Below, one piece after another: positions 35,564-44,795 of a stretch of DNA of 64,000 nt. The stretch is from Bacillota bacterium. Lineage in GTDB: Bacteria; Bacillota; Clostridia; Christensenellales; CAG-314. The stretch is from NCBI GenBank assembly GCA_023458375.1, contig JAEWZT010000003.1, forward strand, positions 62,001 through 126,000, read 5' to 3'. The position numbers and the translations under genes were made by a program. The notes under the pieces were generated by a model. It was given only the letters and a program-made list of their open reading frames with translations, was not told the DNA's origin and searched no databases. Each line of letters starts with the position of its first letter. Position 1 is the first letter of the stretch.

Positions 35564-36244
35564 TTGGCGCATTACACAGAATTTGCCGTTATTTTAAGCG
35601 TTCTTTATGCTTGCCTGCTCTTTTTCTACTTTTTTATTGAAGTCAGACCTCTTAAAAAGGCGCGCATAGTAGTTAAAAGTTTAATGGCTTTTTTATATCT
35701 TGCCTTTGCGGCGCTAAACTTTGCGCTTTATTACAGCGGCTATTTGCAAGCGTTGATTATGGCAGCTTTGTTTTTTAACGCCGCCGGGGATATCCTTTTA
35801 GTTACAAGCCAAAAAAATACCGTAAGGGGAGCCTGCTGTTTTTTTGTCGGCGCGTGTTTTTTGTCGGCGGCAATGATAATCACTTTGTCGCAAGCAAAAA
35901 TAGAGCCGCTAAACACGTTGTGGGGCATATTTTTCGGCGTTTTAATTATTGCCGCCGCGCTTATATTACAGCATAAAGGTTTTATTAGTTTTGGAAAAAT
36001 TACCTTTATAACCAATATTTACGTTGCCGGCGTAACGCTTATGGGCTCGCTTGCTTTGATTTGCCTTATATCGCTAGGCTCCGCGGGCGGATATTTGTTG
36101 TCCTCGGGATGCCTTTTGTTTACCCTTTCCGACTACCTTTTAATTTTGTATATGTTCAAAAGTAAAAAATCGCCGCTGCTTGTAAGCAACAGCGCCTCAT
36201 ATTTCAGCGGAATGTGGCTTATCGCCCTATCCTTTGCAATTTAA
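35564..36244 (+). CDS. YhhN/TMEM86-family membrane protein (lysoplasmalogenase-like)
   Basis: 226 residues and about eight hydrophobic helices. The polar motifs NAAGDILLV (about 73-81) and TLSDYLL near the C-terminus carry the paired Asp residues typical of the YhhN family, some of whose members hydrolyse the vinyl-ether bond of lysoplasmalogens. TTG start with AAGGAGG 9 nt upstream. It heads the glycogen operon: its stop codon is directly followed by the next ATG. Why a lipid-type enzyme leads this operon is unclear. Confidence 0.75.
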   Translation: MAHYTEFAVILSVLYACLLFFYFFIEVRPLKKARIVVKSLMAFLYLAFAALNFALYYSGYLQALIMAALFFNAAGDILLVTSQKNTVRGACCFFVGACFLSAAMIITLSQAKIEPLNTLWGIFFGVLIIAAALILQHKGFISFGKITFITNIYVAGVTLMGSLALICLISLGSAGGYLLSSGCLLFTLSDYLLILYMFKSKKSPLLVSNSASYFSGMWLIALSFAI

Positions 36245-37729
36245 ATGAAAGAAAGCGGAGTAATATTGCCGTTATATTCTCTTCCCTCCCGTTGCGGCAA
36301 AGGGCATTTAGGCGATGCCGCAAGGGATTTTTTGAGGTTTTTGTCAAAGGCGGGTCAAAGCTATTGGCAGGTAGGTCATCCCTATGCATTTGAAAAAGAG
36401 GGCGCTTTGCTAAGTTTATTTGGCGGCAGTTTTTTGCTTATTGACGATTATAAGCTTTGGGAAGAGGGGCTTATTAAAGAAGAGGACAAACTTGTTTCTT
36501 TAAATAACAGCGGTCAAGATAAAAATGCCCAAACAATCAAAGAGGAAAAGTCTGAGGAAAAACCCAATAAGGGCAAGCAAATTAAAAGCGGGTTAACGCA
36601 ACAAGAAGAGTTTATTATAAAGCGCAAGAAGGAAATAATCAAAAAAGCCTATTACAATTTTTTCGCGCAGCCAAATATCACGGAGTTTTATTCCTTTTGC
36701 GAAAAAAATAAAAGCTGGCTTGACGGCTACGCGCTTTTTATGACGTTAAAAGAAGAAAACGGTTTTGCCCCCTGGTATTTATGGGAAAAATGTTTGGCGG
36801 AAAGGGAAAAGGGACAAATTGAAAAAGCGCTGCAAAAATACGAGGAAAAAATAGAGTTTTACCGCTTTGAGCAATACCTTTTTTCAAAGCAATGGAAAGA
36901 TTTTTTAGCCGACGCCGATAAAAGGGGCGTAAAAATAATAGGCGAAACGCCGCTGTATTGTCCTCTTGACAGCGCCGACGCCTGGATAAACCAAGAGCTT
37001 TTAGATTTGCGTTTTTTAAAAGAAGGAATAAAAAGAAAGAAACCGCTTGAAAATTACTATGCCGTTTTTGACTGCAAAAAGGAAAAAACCGTTGACTATT
37101 ACCGCGCTTTATTTGCGCGGTCAGGCGAACTTTTTGACTTAACTTACCTTACTTATAACTTTGACGGCAACGAAAAGCTAAGCACGGCGGGCAAAAGAGG
37201 TTTTTCGGCAAAGGACACAAAAGGCGGGAACGGATTTTTTGTCAAAACGCCTAAAAACTTCCTGTCGGCAATCTTTGAGGGAAACGGTGAACAGCGCTTC
37301 CTTTTGGATAAAAGCTGCCAAGATGGGATTTTAAGCGATAATCCAAATATTTTTTGCGCGAAATCCATAACGGAAAAAATTGAAAAAAAGAACGCAAAAA
37401 ACGGCAAAACCGCAAAGTTTTTTCCAAATGAAAGGATTTTTCTTTACATAACGGATTTAAGGCAAATAAGTAATGAAAGCGAAAAAAACAAAAATGCAGT
37501 TCCTAATTCCGCAGTTTTGCCAAAAGAGCAAAAAACGCTTATGGACAAATTGTGGACAAGGGAAGAAGGTAAGGTTATAATTAGTATGCAGACCCTGCTT
37601 GCTTTCTTTGAAGAAAAGGAAAAAGGAGAGGCGGGGGTTTTGCTTTCGGCAAAGACCCTTTCCAACGAAAACGCCTTAAAACTGCAAAAACTTACGCGGG
37701 AAAACGACGAAATAAATGACGCAGGATAA
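36245..37729 (+). CDS. MalQ (4-alpha-glucanotransferase) homologue lacking catalytic residues
   Basis: 494 residues that follow GH77 from end to end: SGVILPLYSLPS at the N-terminus, AGQSYWQVG, FAQPNITEFYSF, VKIIGETPLY and DSADAWINQELL. Where active enzymes read RIDHFRG (nucleophile) this one has FDLTYLTYNFDG (297-308). AEDLG (acid/base) is replaced by LLDKSCQ near 353-359, and THDND by ITDLRQI near 402-408. A charged, low-complexity insert lies at 88-130. The frame is intact and the downstream glgB overlaps it by 14 bp, so it is translated. It is probably a pseudoenzyme with a binding or scaffolding role. Confidence 0.8.
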   Translation: MKESGVILPLYSLPSRCGKGHLGDAARDFLRFLSKAGQSYWQVGHPYAFEKEGALLSLFGGSFLLIDDYKLWEEGLIKEEDKLVSLNNSGQDKNAQTIKEEKSEEKPNKGKQIKSGLTQQEEFIIKRKKEIIKKAYYNFFAQPNITEFYSFCEKNKSWLDGYALFMTLKEENGFAPWYLWEKCLAEREKGQIEKALQKYEEKIEFYRFEQYLFSKQWKDFLADADKRGVKIIGETPLYCPLDSADAWINQELLDLRFLKEGIKRKKPLENYYAVFDCKKEKTVDYYRALFARSGELFDLTYLTYNFDGNEKLSTAGKRGFSAKDTKGGNGFFVKTPKNFLSAIFEGNGEQRFLLDKSCQDGILSDNPNIFCAKSITEKIEKKNAKNGKTAKFFPNERIFLYITDLRQISNESEKNKNAVPNSAVLPKEQKTLMDKLWTREEGKVIISMQTLLAFFEEKEKGEAGVLLSAKTLSNENALKLQKLTRENDEINDAG

Positions 37730-39491
37730 AATTATCTGTAACCTATACGACTCTTTAGGAGCGTTGCCTGCGGAAGATGACTTCTTCCGCTTTTCTTTAT
37801 ATGCGCCGAATGCCAAAAGCGTAAGCGTAATAGGCGATTTTAACGGCTGGCGGGAAGAGGAGGGCGTTCTTTTGAAGGGTGAAAGCGGCGTTTGGAGCGG
37901 AGTTTTCCGCGCGCGCCCCTTACAGCAGTATAAATTTGTGATATATACTCCTTTTGGTGAAAAAATATATAAAGCCGACCCTTTCGCGCGGCTTTCGCAA
38001 ACGAGGGGAAAGACTAATTCAGTAATTTTTTCAAGCGGTTTTAGTTGGAGCGACGGCGAATACACTTCAAACAGGCAAGAACTTTTTGACAAACCTTTAA
38101 ATATTTACGAAATGCATTTGGGCAGCTGGAAGCGCAAAAAAGAGGGCGGCGAATACGGATACAAAGAGCTTGCGCCCAAAATAGCCAAATACGCCAAAAG
38201 CATGGGTTATACGCACGTTGAGTTTATGCCGCTGTGCGAATATCCGTTAGACGACTCTTGGGGGTATCAGGTAACGGGATATTTTTCCCCCACCTCGCGC
38301 TACGGCGACCCCGACGGACTGCGTTATCTTATAAACTACCTGCACCTGCAAGGCATAGGCGCCATAATTGATTTTGTCCCCGCTCATTTTTGCCGCGACG
38401 ACTTCGGGCTTTCCCGTTTTGACGGCAGTTATTTATACGAGAGCGAGGAAGAAACCAAGAGGGGGCACGACCAATGGGGCACCAATATTTTTGACTATTC
38501 AAAACCTTATGTCGTAAGTTTTTTAATTTCGGCGGCGCTGTTTTGGCTAAGCGAATTCCATTTTGACGGAATACGCGTTGACGCCGTCGCCAGCATGCTT
38601 TACCTTGACTACGGCAAAAAAGAGGGCGAATGGAAGCCTAACCAATGGGGCGGCAAAGAAAACTTGGAGGCGATAGCTTTTTTAAGGCACTTATGCGGCG
38701 AAATTAAGGCGCGTTTCCCCCATTGCATACTTGCCGCGGAAGAGTCCACTTCCTTTTACGGAATAACAAAAAACGAAAGCGAGGGGGGTTTGGGCTTTAA
38801 ATACAAGTGGAATATGGGGTGGATGAACGATACTTTGGGGTATTTTCAAACGCCTTACCAATACAGGGCGGATAATTACAACTTGCTTACCTTTCCCTCC
38901 TTTTACGCTTTCAGCGAAAGGTATATTCTGCCCCTTTCCCACGACGAAGTGGTGCACGGCAAAAAATCTTTAATAGATAAACAGCAGGGGAGTTACGATG
39001 AAAAGTTTTTAAGCTTAAAGGTTCTTTCTATGCTGCAATACGCTTTTCCCGGCAAAAAACTCAGCTTTATGGGCAACGAACTGGCGCAGTTTATAGAGTG
39101 GCGCTTTTACGGCAAACTTGACTGGATGCTTTTAGACTACCCCTCCCACCGCCGCCACAAAAATTTTATAAAAAGGCTTAACTTTGCCTATTTGTCTAAC
39201 CCTGCGCTGTATGAAAACGACTTTGACGCAAGCTGCTTTGATTTTATTCAGGCAAAGGACAAGGGGGGCGTTATAGCTTTTATAAGAAAGAGCGCAAAAC
39301 AGCAAATGCTTTGCATTTTTAACCCCTCGCAAGACTACAAAAAAAATTATATCCTGCCCCTTTCATACGGAAAATGGGAACTTGTAATTACTTCCGCTTC
39401 CAATTCGCTGAAATATATCAAAAGCGAAAATGGCAAAGCGGTAATATCACTTCCCCCTTTAAGCGGGGCATATTATGTAAAAAAGGACTAA
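37716..39491 (+). CDS. glgB: 1,4-alpha-glucan branching enzyme
   Basis: 591 residues, GH13. A CBM48 domain (about 20-110, with IGDFNGW) is followed by the catalytic barrel. The nucleophile is Asp289 in GIRVDAV, the acid/base Glu lies in AAEEST (342-343), and LPLSHDEVVHGK holds the third carboxylate. It makes alpha-1,6 branches in glycogen. It overlaps the MalQ-like gene by 14 bp, which implies coupled translation. It is shorter than the E. coli enzyme because it lacks the extra N-terminal domain. Confidence 0.95.
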   Translation: MTQDKIICNLYDSLGALPAEDDFFRFSLYAPNAKSVSVIGDFNGWREEEGVLLKGESGVWSGVFRARPLQQYKFVIYTPFGEKIYKADPFARLSQTRGKTNSVIFSSGFSWSDGEYTSNRQELFDKPLNIYEMHLGSWKRKKEGGEYGYKELAPKIAKYAKSMGYTHVEFMPLCEYPLDDSWGYQVTGYFSPTSRYGDPDGLRYLINYLHLQGIGAIIDFVPAHFCRDDFGLSRFDGSYLYESEEETKRGHDQWGTNIFDYSKPYVVSFLISAALFWLSEFHFDGIRVDAVASMLYLDYGKKEGEWKPNQWGGKENLEAIAFLRHLCGEIKARFPHCILAAEESTSFYGITKNESEGGLGFKYKWNMGWMNDTLGYFQTPYQYRADNYNLLTFPSFYAFSERYILPLSHDEVVHGKKSLIDKQQGSYDEKFLSLKVLSMLQYAFPGKKLSFMGNELAQFIEWRFYGKLDWMLLDYPSHRRHKNFIKRLNFAYLSNPALYENDFDASCFDFIQAKDKGGVIAFIRKSAKQQMLCIFNPSQDYKKNYILPLSYGKWELVITSASNSLKYIKSENGKAVISLPPLSGAYYVKKD

Positions 39492-39546
39492 AAGCTGCAT
39501 AACGCCTAACGGGCAACGACCAAAAACAATATACGGAAATAACTAT

Positions 39547-41955
39547 ATGAATTTGACAAAAGAACAATTAACGGAACAAATTGATGAAAATCTCTGCAAA
39601 AGCTATGCGGTTTCCCTTGCCGAAGCGACGGACAAACAAGTTTATACGGCTTTGGCGGGAGTGGTAAAATCGCAGCTATTAGCAAAGCGCAAAGTTTTTA
39701 ACCACGCTTTTAAAGCGGAAGGGCAAAAGCGGCTGCATTACCTTTCAATGGAGTTTTTGCTTGGCAGAAGTTTAAAAAACAACCTCTTTAACCTGGAACT
39801 TGCTGAAACGGCAAAGCAGGCCTTGGCGCAAGAGGGTTTTGACATAGAAGATATTTACGAGCAGGAAAGCGACGCGGGTTTGGGCAACGGCGGGCTTGGC
39901 AGGCTTGCCGCCTGTTATATGGACGCTTTGGCGTCGCAAAATTACCCCGCTACGGGGCATTGCCTGCTTTACGAATACGGCATTTTCAAGCAAAAACTGG
40001 TTGACGGCTACCAAACGGAGCTTCCCGACAACTGGCTTCCGGGAGGGGAGGTTTGGCTTACCCAACGCCCCGACAAAGCTGTTTCCGTCCGTTTTAAAGG
40101 CAGCGTCAAAGAGCTGTGGGGGCAAGACAAAATGACCTCCCTTTACACCGACTACGAGGAAGTGGAAGCTATGCCCTTTGACCTTATGATAAGCGGCTAC
40201 CAAAGCGACGCCGTATCGGTATTGCGGCTGTGGTCGGCGCGCAACAAGCACCGTTTCGACATGCACGCTTTTTCGCAGGGCGAATACTTAAAGGCTCTTC
40301 AAGAAAACGCCGAAGCGGAAATTATCACAAAGGTGTTATATCCTTCCGACAACAACTTGCAGGGCAAGTCTTTAAGGCTTAAACAGCAGTATTTTTTAGT
40401 TTCTGCGTCGCTGCAAGACATTGTAAGCGACTATTTAAAGCGCAACAAAAACTTCAAAGATTTTGCCGGTCAGGTCGCAATCCATATTAACGACACCCAC
40501 CCCGTATTGGCTATTCCCGAACTTATGCGGCTTTTGCTTGACGGGCAGGGAATGGAATGGGAAGAGGCGTGGGAAATAACGCAAAAAACCTTTTCTTACA
40601 CCAACCACACCGTTTTAAGCGAAGCCTTGGAAACGTGGGAGGAGCAGATGTTTCAGCGTATGCTGCCGCGCATTTACGACATAGTAAAGGAAATCAACCG
40701 CCGCGAATGCGCAAAGGTCTGGCAGCAAACGGGCGACTGGAAACAAGTAAGCGAACTTTCAGTCTTAGCTTACGGACAGGTAAAAATGGCGAATTTGGCG
40801 GTTTTGGGTTCGCATAAGGTAAACGGCGTGTCAAAGCTGCATACCGAGATTTTAAAAAAGAGCATTTTTTCTTCCTTCCAAAAAACACAGGGAGATAAAT
40901 TTGTCAACATTACAAACGGAATCGCGCTGAGGCGGTGGCTCAATCAATCTAATCCCGCCCTTGATAATTTGCTTAAAGATACCGTCGGGCAAGGTTACGA
41001 AAGGGACTTTTCACGCCTTAAAGAGTTTGAAAAATATAAAGAGGACGGGGGCGTTTTACAAAGGCTTGAAGAAATAAAGTTGAACAATAAAGAGCGTTTT
41101 TGCGCTTTCGCCAAAAAAGAGGGGATTATCTTAAACCCCTATTCGCGCTTTGACTGCCAGGTAAAAAGGCTTCACGAATACAAAAGGCAGCTTTTAAACG
41201 CGCTGCGCATAATACACCTTTATTTAGCGTTTAAAGAAGGGGAATACAAAAACCCCCTTCCCCAAACCTTTATTTTCGGCGCAAAAGCGGCAAGCGGCTA
41301 CTATAACGCCAAAGAGGTGATAAGGCTTATTTACCAGCTGGGCAAATATATTGAAAGCGATAAAGAGGCGTCGCAGATTTTTAAAATCGCTTTTTTGGAA
41401 AACTATTCTGTAACTGCCGCGGAAGCGCTCATGCCTTCTTGTGAGGTGTCGCAGCAGATTTCTTTGGCGGGCAAAGAGGCAAGCGGCACGGGAAATATGA
41501 AGTTTATGGCTAACGGCGCCCTTACCTGCGGCACACTTGACGGCGCGAACGTGGAAATTGTCGGGGCGGCTGGCAAAGACAACGCTTTCATTTTCGGAAT
41601 GGACGCAAAGGAGGCGGAAGAGCTTTGGGCGCGCGGCTATAACAGCGTAGAATATTATTTCGCTTTTGACAACATCAGGCGCACTGCGGATTTTATTAAA
41701 AAAGGTTTTGGCGGCAATGACTTTACCGTGCTGTTTAACTACTTGCTTAAAGACAATATACCCGACCCCTACATGTGCTTTGCCGATTTCAACAGCTATA
41801 TAAACGCGCACAAACTTATTGACGAAGCTTATGCGGACAAAACAAGGTGGAACAAAATGAGCTTAGCCAACATTGCCAACGCGGGGATTTTTTCCGCCGA
41901 CAGGGCGGTTAAACAATACGCCGACGAGATTTGGGGCTTAAAAAGCCAAAAATAA
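39547..41955 (+). CDS. glgP: Glycogen/maltodextrin phosphorylase
   Basis: 802 residues, GT35. Lys652 in GTGNMKFMANG binds PLP, and the following GALTCGTLDGANVEI is the family signature. HINDTHPVLAIPELMR and RLHEYKRQ line the active site. It releases glucose-1-phosphate from alpha-1,4 chain ends. It follows glgB by 55 bp in the same direction. Confidence 0.96.
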   Translation: MNLTKEQLTEQIDENLCKSYAVSLAEATDKQVYTALAGVVKSQLLAKRKVFNHAFKAEGQKRLHYLSMEFLLGRSLKNNLFNLELAETAKQALAQEGFDIEDIYEQESDAGLGNGGLGRLAACYMDALASQNYPATGHCLLYEYGIFKQKLVDGYQTELPDNWLPGGEVWLTQRPDKAVSVRFKGSVKELWGQDKMTSLYTDYEEVEAMPFDLMISGYQSDAVSVLRLWSARNKHRFDMHAFSQGEYLKALQENAEAEIITKVLYPSDNNLQGKSLRLKQQYFLVSASLQDIVSDYLKRNKNFKDFAGQVAIHINDTHPVLAIPELMRLLLDGQGMEWEEAWEITQKTFSYTNHTVLSEALETWEEQMFQRMLPRIYDIVKEINRRECAKVWQQTGDWKQVSELSVLAYGQVKMANLAVLGSHKVNGVSKLHTEILKKSIFSSFQKTQGDKFVNITNGIALRRWLNQSNPALDNLLKDTVGQGYERDFSRLKEFEKYKEDGGVLQRLEEIKLNNKERFCAFAKKEGIILNPYSRFDCQVKRLHEYKRQLLNALRIIHLYLAFKEGEYKNPLPQTFIFGAKAASGYYNAKEVIRLIYQLGKYIESDKEASQIFKIAFLENYSVTAAEALMPSCEVSQQISLAGKEASGTGNMKFMANGALTCGTLDGANVEIVGAAGKDNAFIFGMDAKEAEELWARGYNSVEYYFAFDNIRRTADFIKKGFGGNDFTVLFNYLLKDNIPDPYMCFADFNSYINAHKLIDEAYADKTRWNKMSLANIANAGIFSADRAVKQYADEIWGLKSQK

Positions 41956-41989
41956 AACGGACGGCAGGCAAAGGACTAAAAGATTATTT

Positions 41990-43813
41990 ATGCGCACTGT
42001 TATATTCAACCCTATTGATAAAAAGTTTAAAAGCGTAATCGGCGCCGTTATGCAAGACCGCCCCTTTACGCTTAACGTTTTTTGCCTAAACGGGCTTGCC
42101 GGCGAAGTGAGTTTAATTTTGCTGCAAGAGGGCGGGCAAGAGCGGCAAGTTTTAATGGAAAAGGGCGCAGGCAATGGGGAATACACGCGTTTTTCCGTGA
42201 CGCTGTCGCTAAAAAAAGGTCTTTATTGGTACAGCTTTTGTTTAAAAAGGGGCAATGCCGCAGCATATATCGGCAGGGGCGGGGGGCAAAGCTGTAAAAT
42301 GTATTACGACAATCCCGCGCCTTTTCAGCTGCTTTGCTTCAAAAAGGAATACCGTGAAGTCGGCTGGGCGCGCGGCGGCGTAATGTATCACATTTTTATA
42401 GACAGGTTTTGCAACGGCAGCGGCGAAGTTTTTCTAAAAGAGGGGCAGATTAAAAGGCAATGGGGGCAAAACCCTTACTATAAACCCGTCGGCGGCGAAG
42501 TTTTGTGCAACGACTTTTTCGGCGGAGACTTAAAAGGCATTATTTCAAAATTAGACTATATCGCGTCGCTTGGCGTCAATATGCTTTATCTCTCCCCTAT
42601 TTTTGAGGCTTTTTCCAACCATAAATATGACGCTTACGACTACGAAAAAATTGACCAAGCTTTTGGCGGGCTGCAAGATTTCAAACTGCTTTGCGGCGAA
42701 TGTGAAAAAAGGGGCATAAAGGTAATATTAGACGGAGTGTTCAACCACAGCGGCGCCGACGGCAAGTATTTTAACAGAGCGCTTAAATACGGAAAATATT
42801 CCGCCTTTGATGAAAACAGCCCTTACCGCGGCTGGTTTCATTTTGATGAAAAGGGCGGATACAAAAGCTGGTGGGGCATCAAAACGCTTCCCAAGCATAA
42901 CGCTAACAACTTATCGCTGCAAGAATATTTCGCGGGGGAAAAGGGCATCGTTTCAAAGTGGCTTAAAGAGGGGGCAAGCGGTTTCCGCCTTGACGTTGTG
43001 GACGAAATTGAAGAAGAGTTTTTAAATAAAATTGTCAACAGCGCAAAAAAAGAAAAAAGCGATGCCTTTATAATAGGCGAAGTCTGGGAGGACGCCACAA
43101 ATAAAATAAGTTACGGCGTAAGGAGAAAATATTTTGAGGGCGGACAGCTTGACGGCGTCATGAACTATCCCTTAAAGGACGCTATTTTTGACTTTGTGCG
43201 CAACGGCAATTCTTCGCGGCTTAAAAATACAATGGAAAACATTATAAACAACTACCCCAAGGAAGCGCAAAATAACCTTATGAACATCATTTCCACCCAC
43301 GACACGCCGCGCGCGGTAACGGCGCTTTACGACGAAGTTATGGAGGGGAGCGATAAAGAGCGCTACGCCGAAAAGGTGCTTTACGGCGGAGATTATTTGC
43401 GGGCAAAACCCCTTTTAAAGATGGCGGCGCTGCTTCAATACACCCTGATAGGTTTTCCTTCGCTGTTTTACGGCGACGAGGCGGGGCTTTCGGGCTATTC
43501 CGACCCCTTTTGCCGCAGGTGCTACCCGTGGGGGCAAGAAGACGGCGAACTTATAGAGTTTTACAAAAAGCTGGGCAAACTTCGGAGCGGCTATAAGGAA
43601 GTGTTTTGCGGGCAATACCGCTTAATTGAGCATAGCGAGAGCCTTTTTGCTTACACAAGAGAAGCAAAAGGTGAAAAAATCCTTTTTATCATAAGCAGGG
43701 AGGAGCGCGAGCTGACGATTAAAGGCAATTATACCGATTATTTTACCGGCAAAGCTTACGGCGGTAAAATACGCCTGCAAAAAAACGGATTGTCCGCCCT
43801 AATAGAGCAATAA
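41990..43813 (+). CDS. GH13 alpha-amylase / neopullulanase-like glycosidase
   Basis: 607 residues. An N-terminal beta-rich domain (about 1-115), as in neopullulanase and cyclomaltodextrinase, precedes a GH13 barrel: DGVFNHSG (248-255), GFRLDVVDE with nucleophile Asp335, IIGEVWED with Glu364, and ISTHDTPRA with Asp438. No signal peptide, so it acts inside the cell, probably on maltodextrins left by phosphorylase action. It is last in the glycogen operon. No glgC or glgA is present nearby. Confidence 0.88.
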   Translation: MRTVIFNPIDKKFKSVIGAVMQDRPFTLNVFCLNGLAGEVSLILLQEGGQERQVLMEKGAGNGEYTRFSVTLSLKKGLYWYSFCLKRGNAAAYIGRGGGQSCKMYYDNPAPFQLLCFKKEYREVGWARGGVMYHIFIDRFCNGSGEVFLKEGQIKRQWGQNPYYKPVGGEVLCNDFFGGDLKGIISKLDYIASLGVNMLYLSPIFEAFSNHKYDAYDYEKIDQAFGGLQDFKLLCGECEKRGIKVILDGVFNHSGADGKYFNRALKYGKYSAFDENSPYRGWFHFDEKGGYKSWWGIKTLPKHNANNLSLQEYFAGEKGIVSKWLKEGASGFRLDVVDEIEEEFLNKIVNSAKKEKSDAFIIGEVWEDATNKISYGVRRKYFEGGQLDGVMNYPLKDAIFDFVRNGNSSRLKNTMENIINNYPKEAQNNLMNIISTHDTPRAVTALYDEVMEGSDKERYAEKVLYGGDYLRAKPLLKMAALLQYTLIGFPSLFYGDEAGLSGYSDPFCRRCYPWGQEDGELIEFYKKLGKLRSGYKEVFCGQYRLIEHSESLFAYTREAKGEKILFIISREERELTIKGNYTDYFTGKAYGGKIRLQKNGLSALIEQ

Positions 43814-43851
43814 TAATTAAATTTCATTATTTAACAACATAAGAGAATATA

Positions 43852-43898
43852 TTTGAACAAAACAAAGTATTTTTTATACATATTTGTTCAAAATACTT
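43852..43898 (+). promoter_or_regulatory. Interleaved inverted repeats upstream of the spo0A-like gene
   Basis: Two overlapping inverted repeats share sequence: TTTGAACAAA (43852-43861) with TTTGTTCAAA (43883-43892), and AAGTATTTT (43865-43873) with AAAATACTT (43890-43898). They touch the -35 at 43897. This could be an operator or a weak terminator of the glycogen operon with alternative folds. Confidence 0.45.
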
Positions 43899-43925
43899 GC
43901 TATTTCTACAAAATATTGCTAAAAT
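43897..43925 (+). promoter_or_regulatory. Promoter of the spo0A-like gene
   Basis: TTGCTA (43897-43902), a 17-bp spacer and an extended -10 TGCTAAAAT ending at 43925. The leader is about 50 nt, with AAGGAG close to the ATG. It reads as sigma-A type; no sigma-H-like pattern was seen. Confidence 0.7.
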
Positions 43926-43981
43926 AAGTTCCCTAACTGTGCTATTCTTTTTTTAAATCTAACATTATAAGGAGTTTGTAA

Positions 43982-44719
43982 ATGATTAAAGTAGGTTTTG
44001 TAGGCAACGGCGCCCTTTCGGGCGCACTATCAAACAACAATGAAATTGAAATTGTCTATTCCGTAGAAGACGGCGTGCGCGCGCTTGAACTTCAACACAC
44101 CCGTTGTGCGGAAGTAGTTGTAACGGAACTTGTCATTCCGCAAATGGACGGCTTTATGCTCATTACCCGACTTAAAGAACTGCCCAATCCGCCCCGCTGT
44201 ATTGTCCTTACCGACTTAAAGAGCGAAGTTTTTTTGCTTAAAGCTTACGAGTTGGGCGTAAGTCAATACCTTGTTAAGCCTTGCGAGCCTTCGGCGCTGC
44301 TTTCGGCGATTAACCTTCAAACGGGCAAAAAGCAGACGTACGTTACGCCAAAAAAGAGCGAAAGCGTGCGCACCATAGACGAAAGGCTTGCCAACATTTT
44401 TATTTCCGTGGGCATTCCCGCTCACATTAAAGGGTATCAGTTTTTAAGGGAGGGGATAAAGCTGGCGGTGGAAAACCCTTCCATAATAAACAGCATTACT
44501 AAGGGCCTTTATCCCGGTATCGCCCGCCGCTTTGACACCACGAGCAGCAAGGTGGAACGCGCCATAAGGCACGCCATTGAAGTTGCGTGGAACAGGGGAA
44601 AAATTGAAAATTTAAACAGTCTGTTCGGCGTAAAGGTTTACAATAACAATGAAAAACCTACAAACGGCGAATTTATTGCCCTTTTAGCGGACAAAATGCT
44701 ACTTGAATGTATATATTAG
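43982..44719 (+). CDS. spo0A: Spo0A homologue with degenerate receiver domain
   Basis: 245 residues: a receiver-like N-terminus (1-115), a linker and a Spo0A_C DNA-binding domain. ITKGLYPGIARRFDTTSSKV and the following RAIRHAIEVAWNRG are close to the Spo0A signature, and the sequence-specific DNA contact region appears intact. In the receiver the phospho-acceptor Asp is Glu49 (VVTELVIPQMDG), the acidic pair at the end of strand 1 reads G-N (8-9), while Thr77 and Lys99 are kept. It cannot be phosphorylated in the usual way; Glu may mimic the phosphorylated state. Monocistronic. Confidence 0.88.
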   Translation: MIKVGFVGNGALSGALSNNNEIEIVYSVEDGVRALELQHTRCAEVVVTELVIPQMDGFMLITRLKELPNPPRCIVLTDLKSEVFLLKAYELGVSQYLVKPCEPSALLSAINLQTGKKQTYVTPKKSESVRTIDERLANIFISVGIPAHIKGYQFLREGIKLAVENPSIINSITKGLYPGIARRFDTTSSKVERAIRHAIEVAWNRGKIENLNSLFGVKVYNNNEKPTNGEFIALLADKMLLECIY

Positions 44720-44795
44720 CCGCCTTTACTTATTAAAATTTAAAGGCTTAAATATAAATCTGTAAGCAAATAAAAATTCCCCAACGAAAAAAGTA

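Noticed and set aside
36245..37729. MalQ-like gene as a decayed pseudogene
   Set aside because: There is no stop or frameshift over 494 codons and coupling with glgB is tight, so a retained pseudoenzyme is more likely.
39772..40266. 164-codon frame opposite glgP
   Set aside because: Shadow of glgP for the same reasons.
41224..41811. 195-codon frame opposite glgP
   Set aside because: Mirror frame of a strongly conserved gene; Cys/His/Arg-rich composition without motifs.
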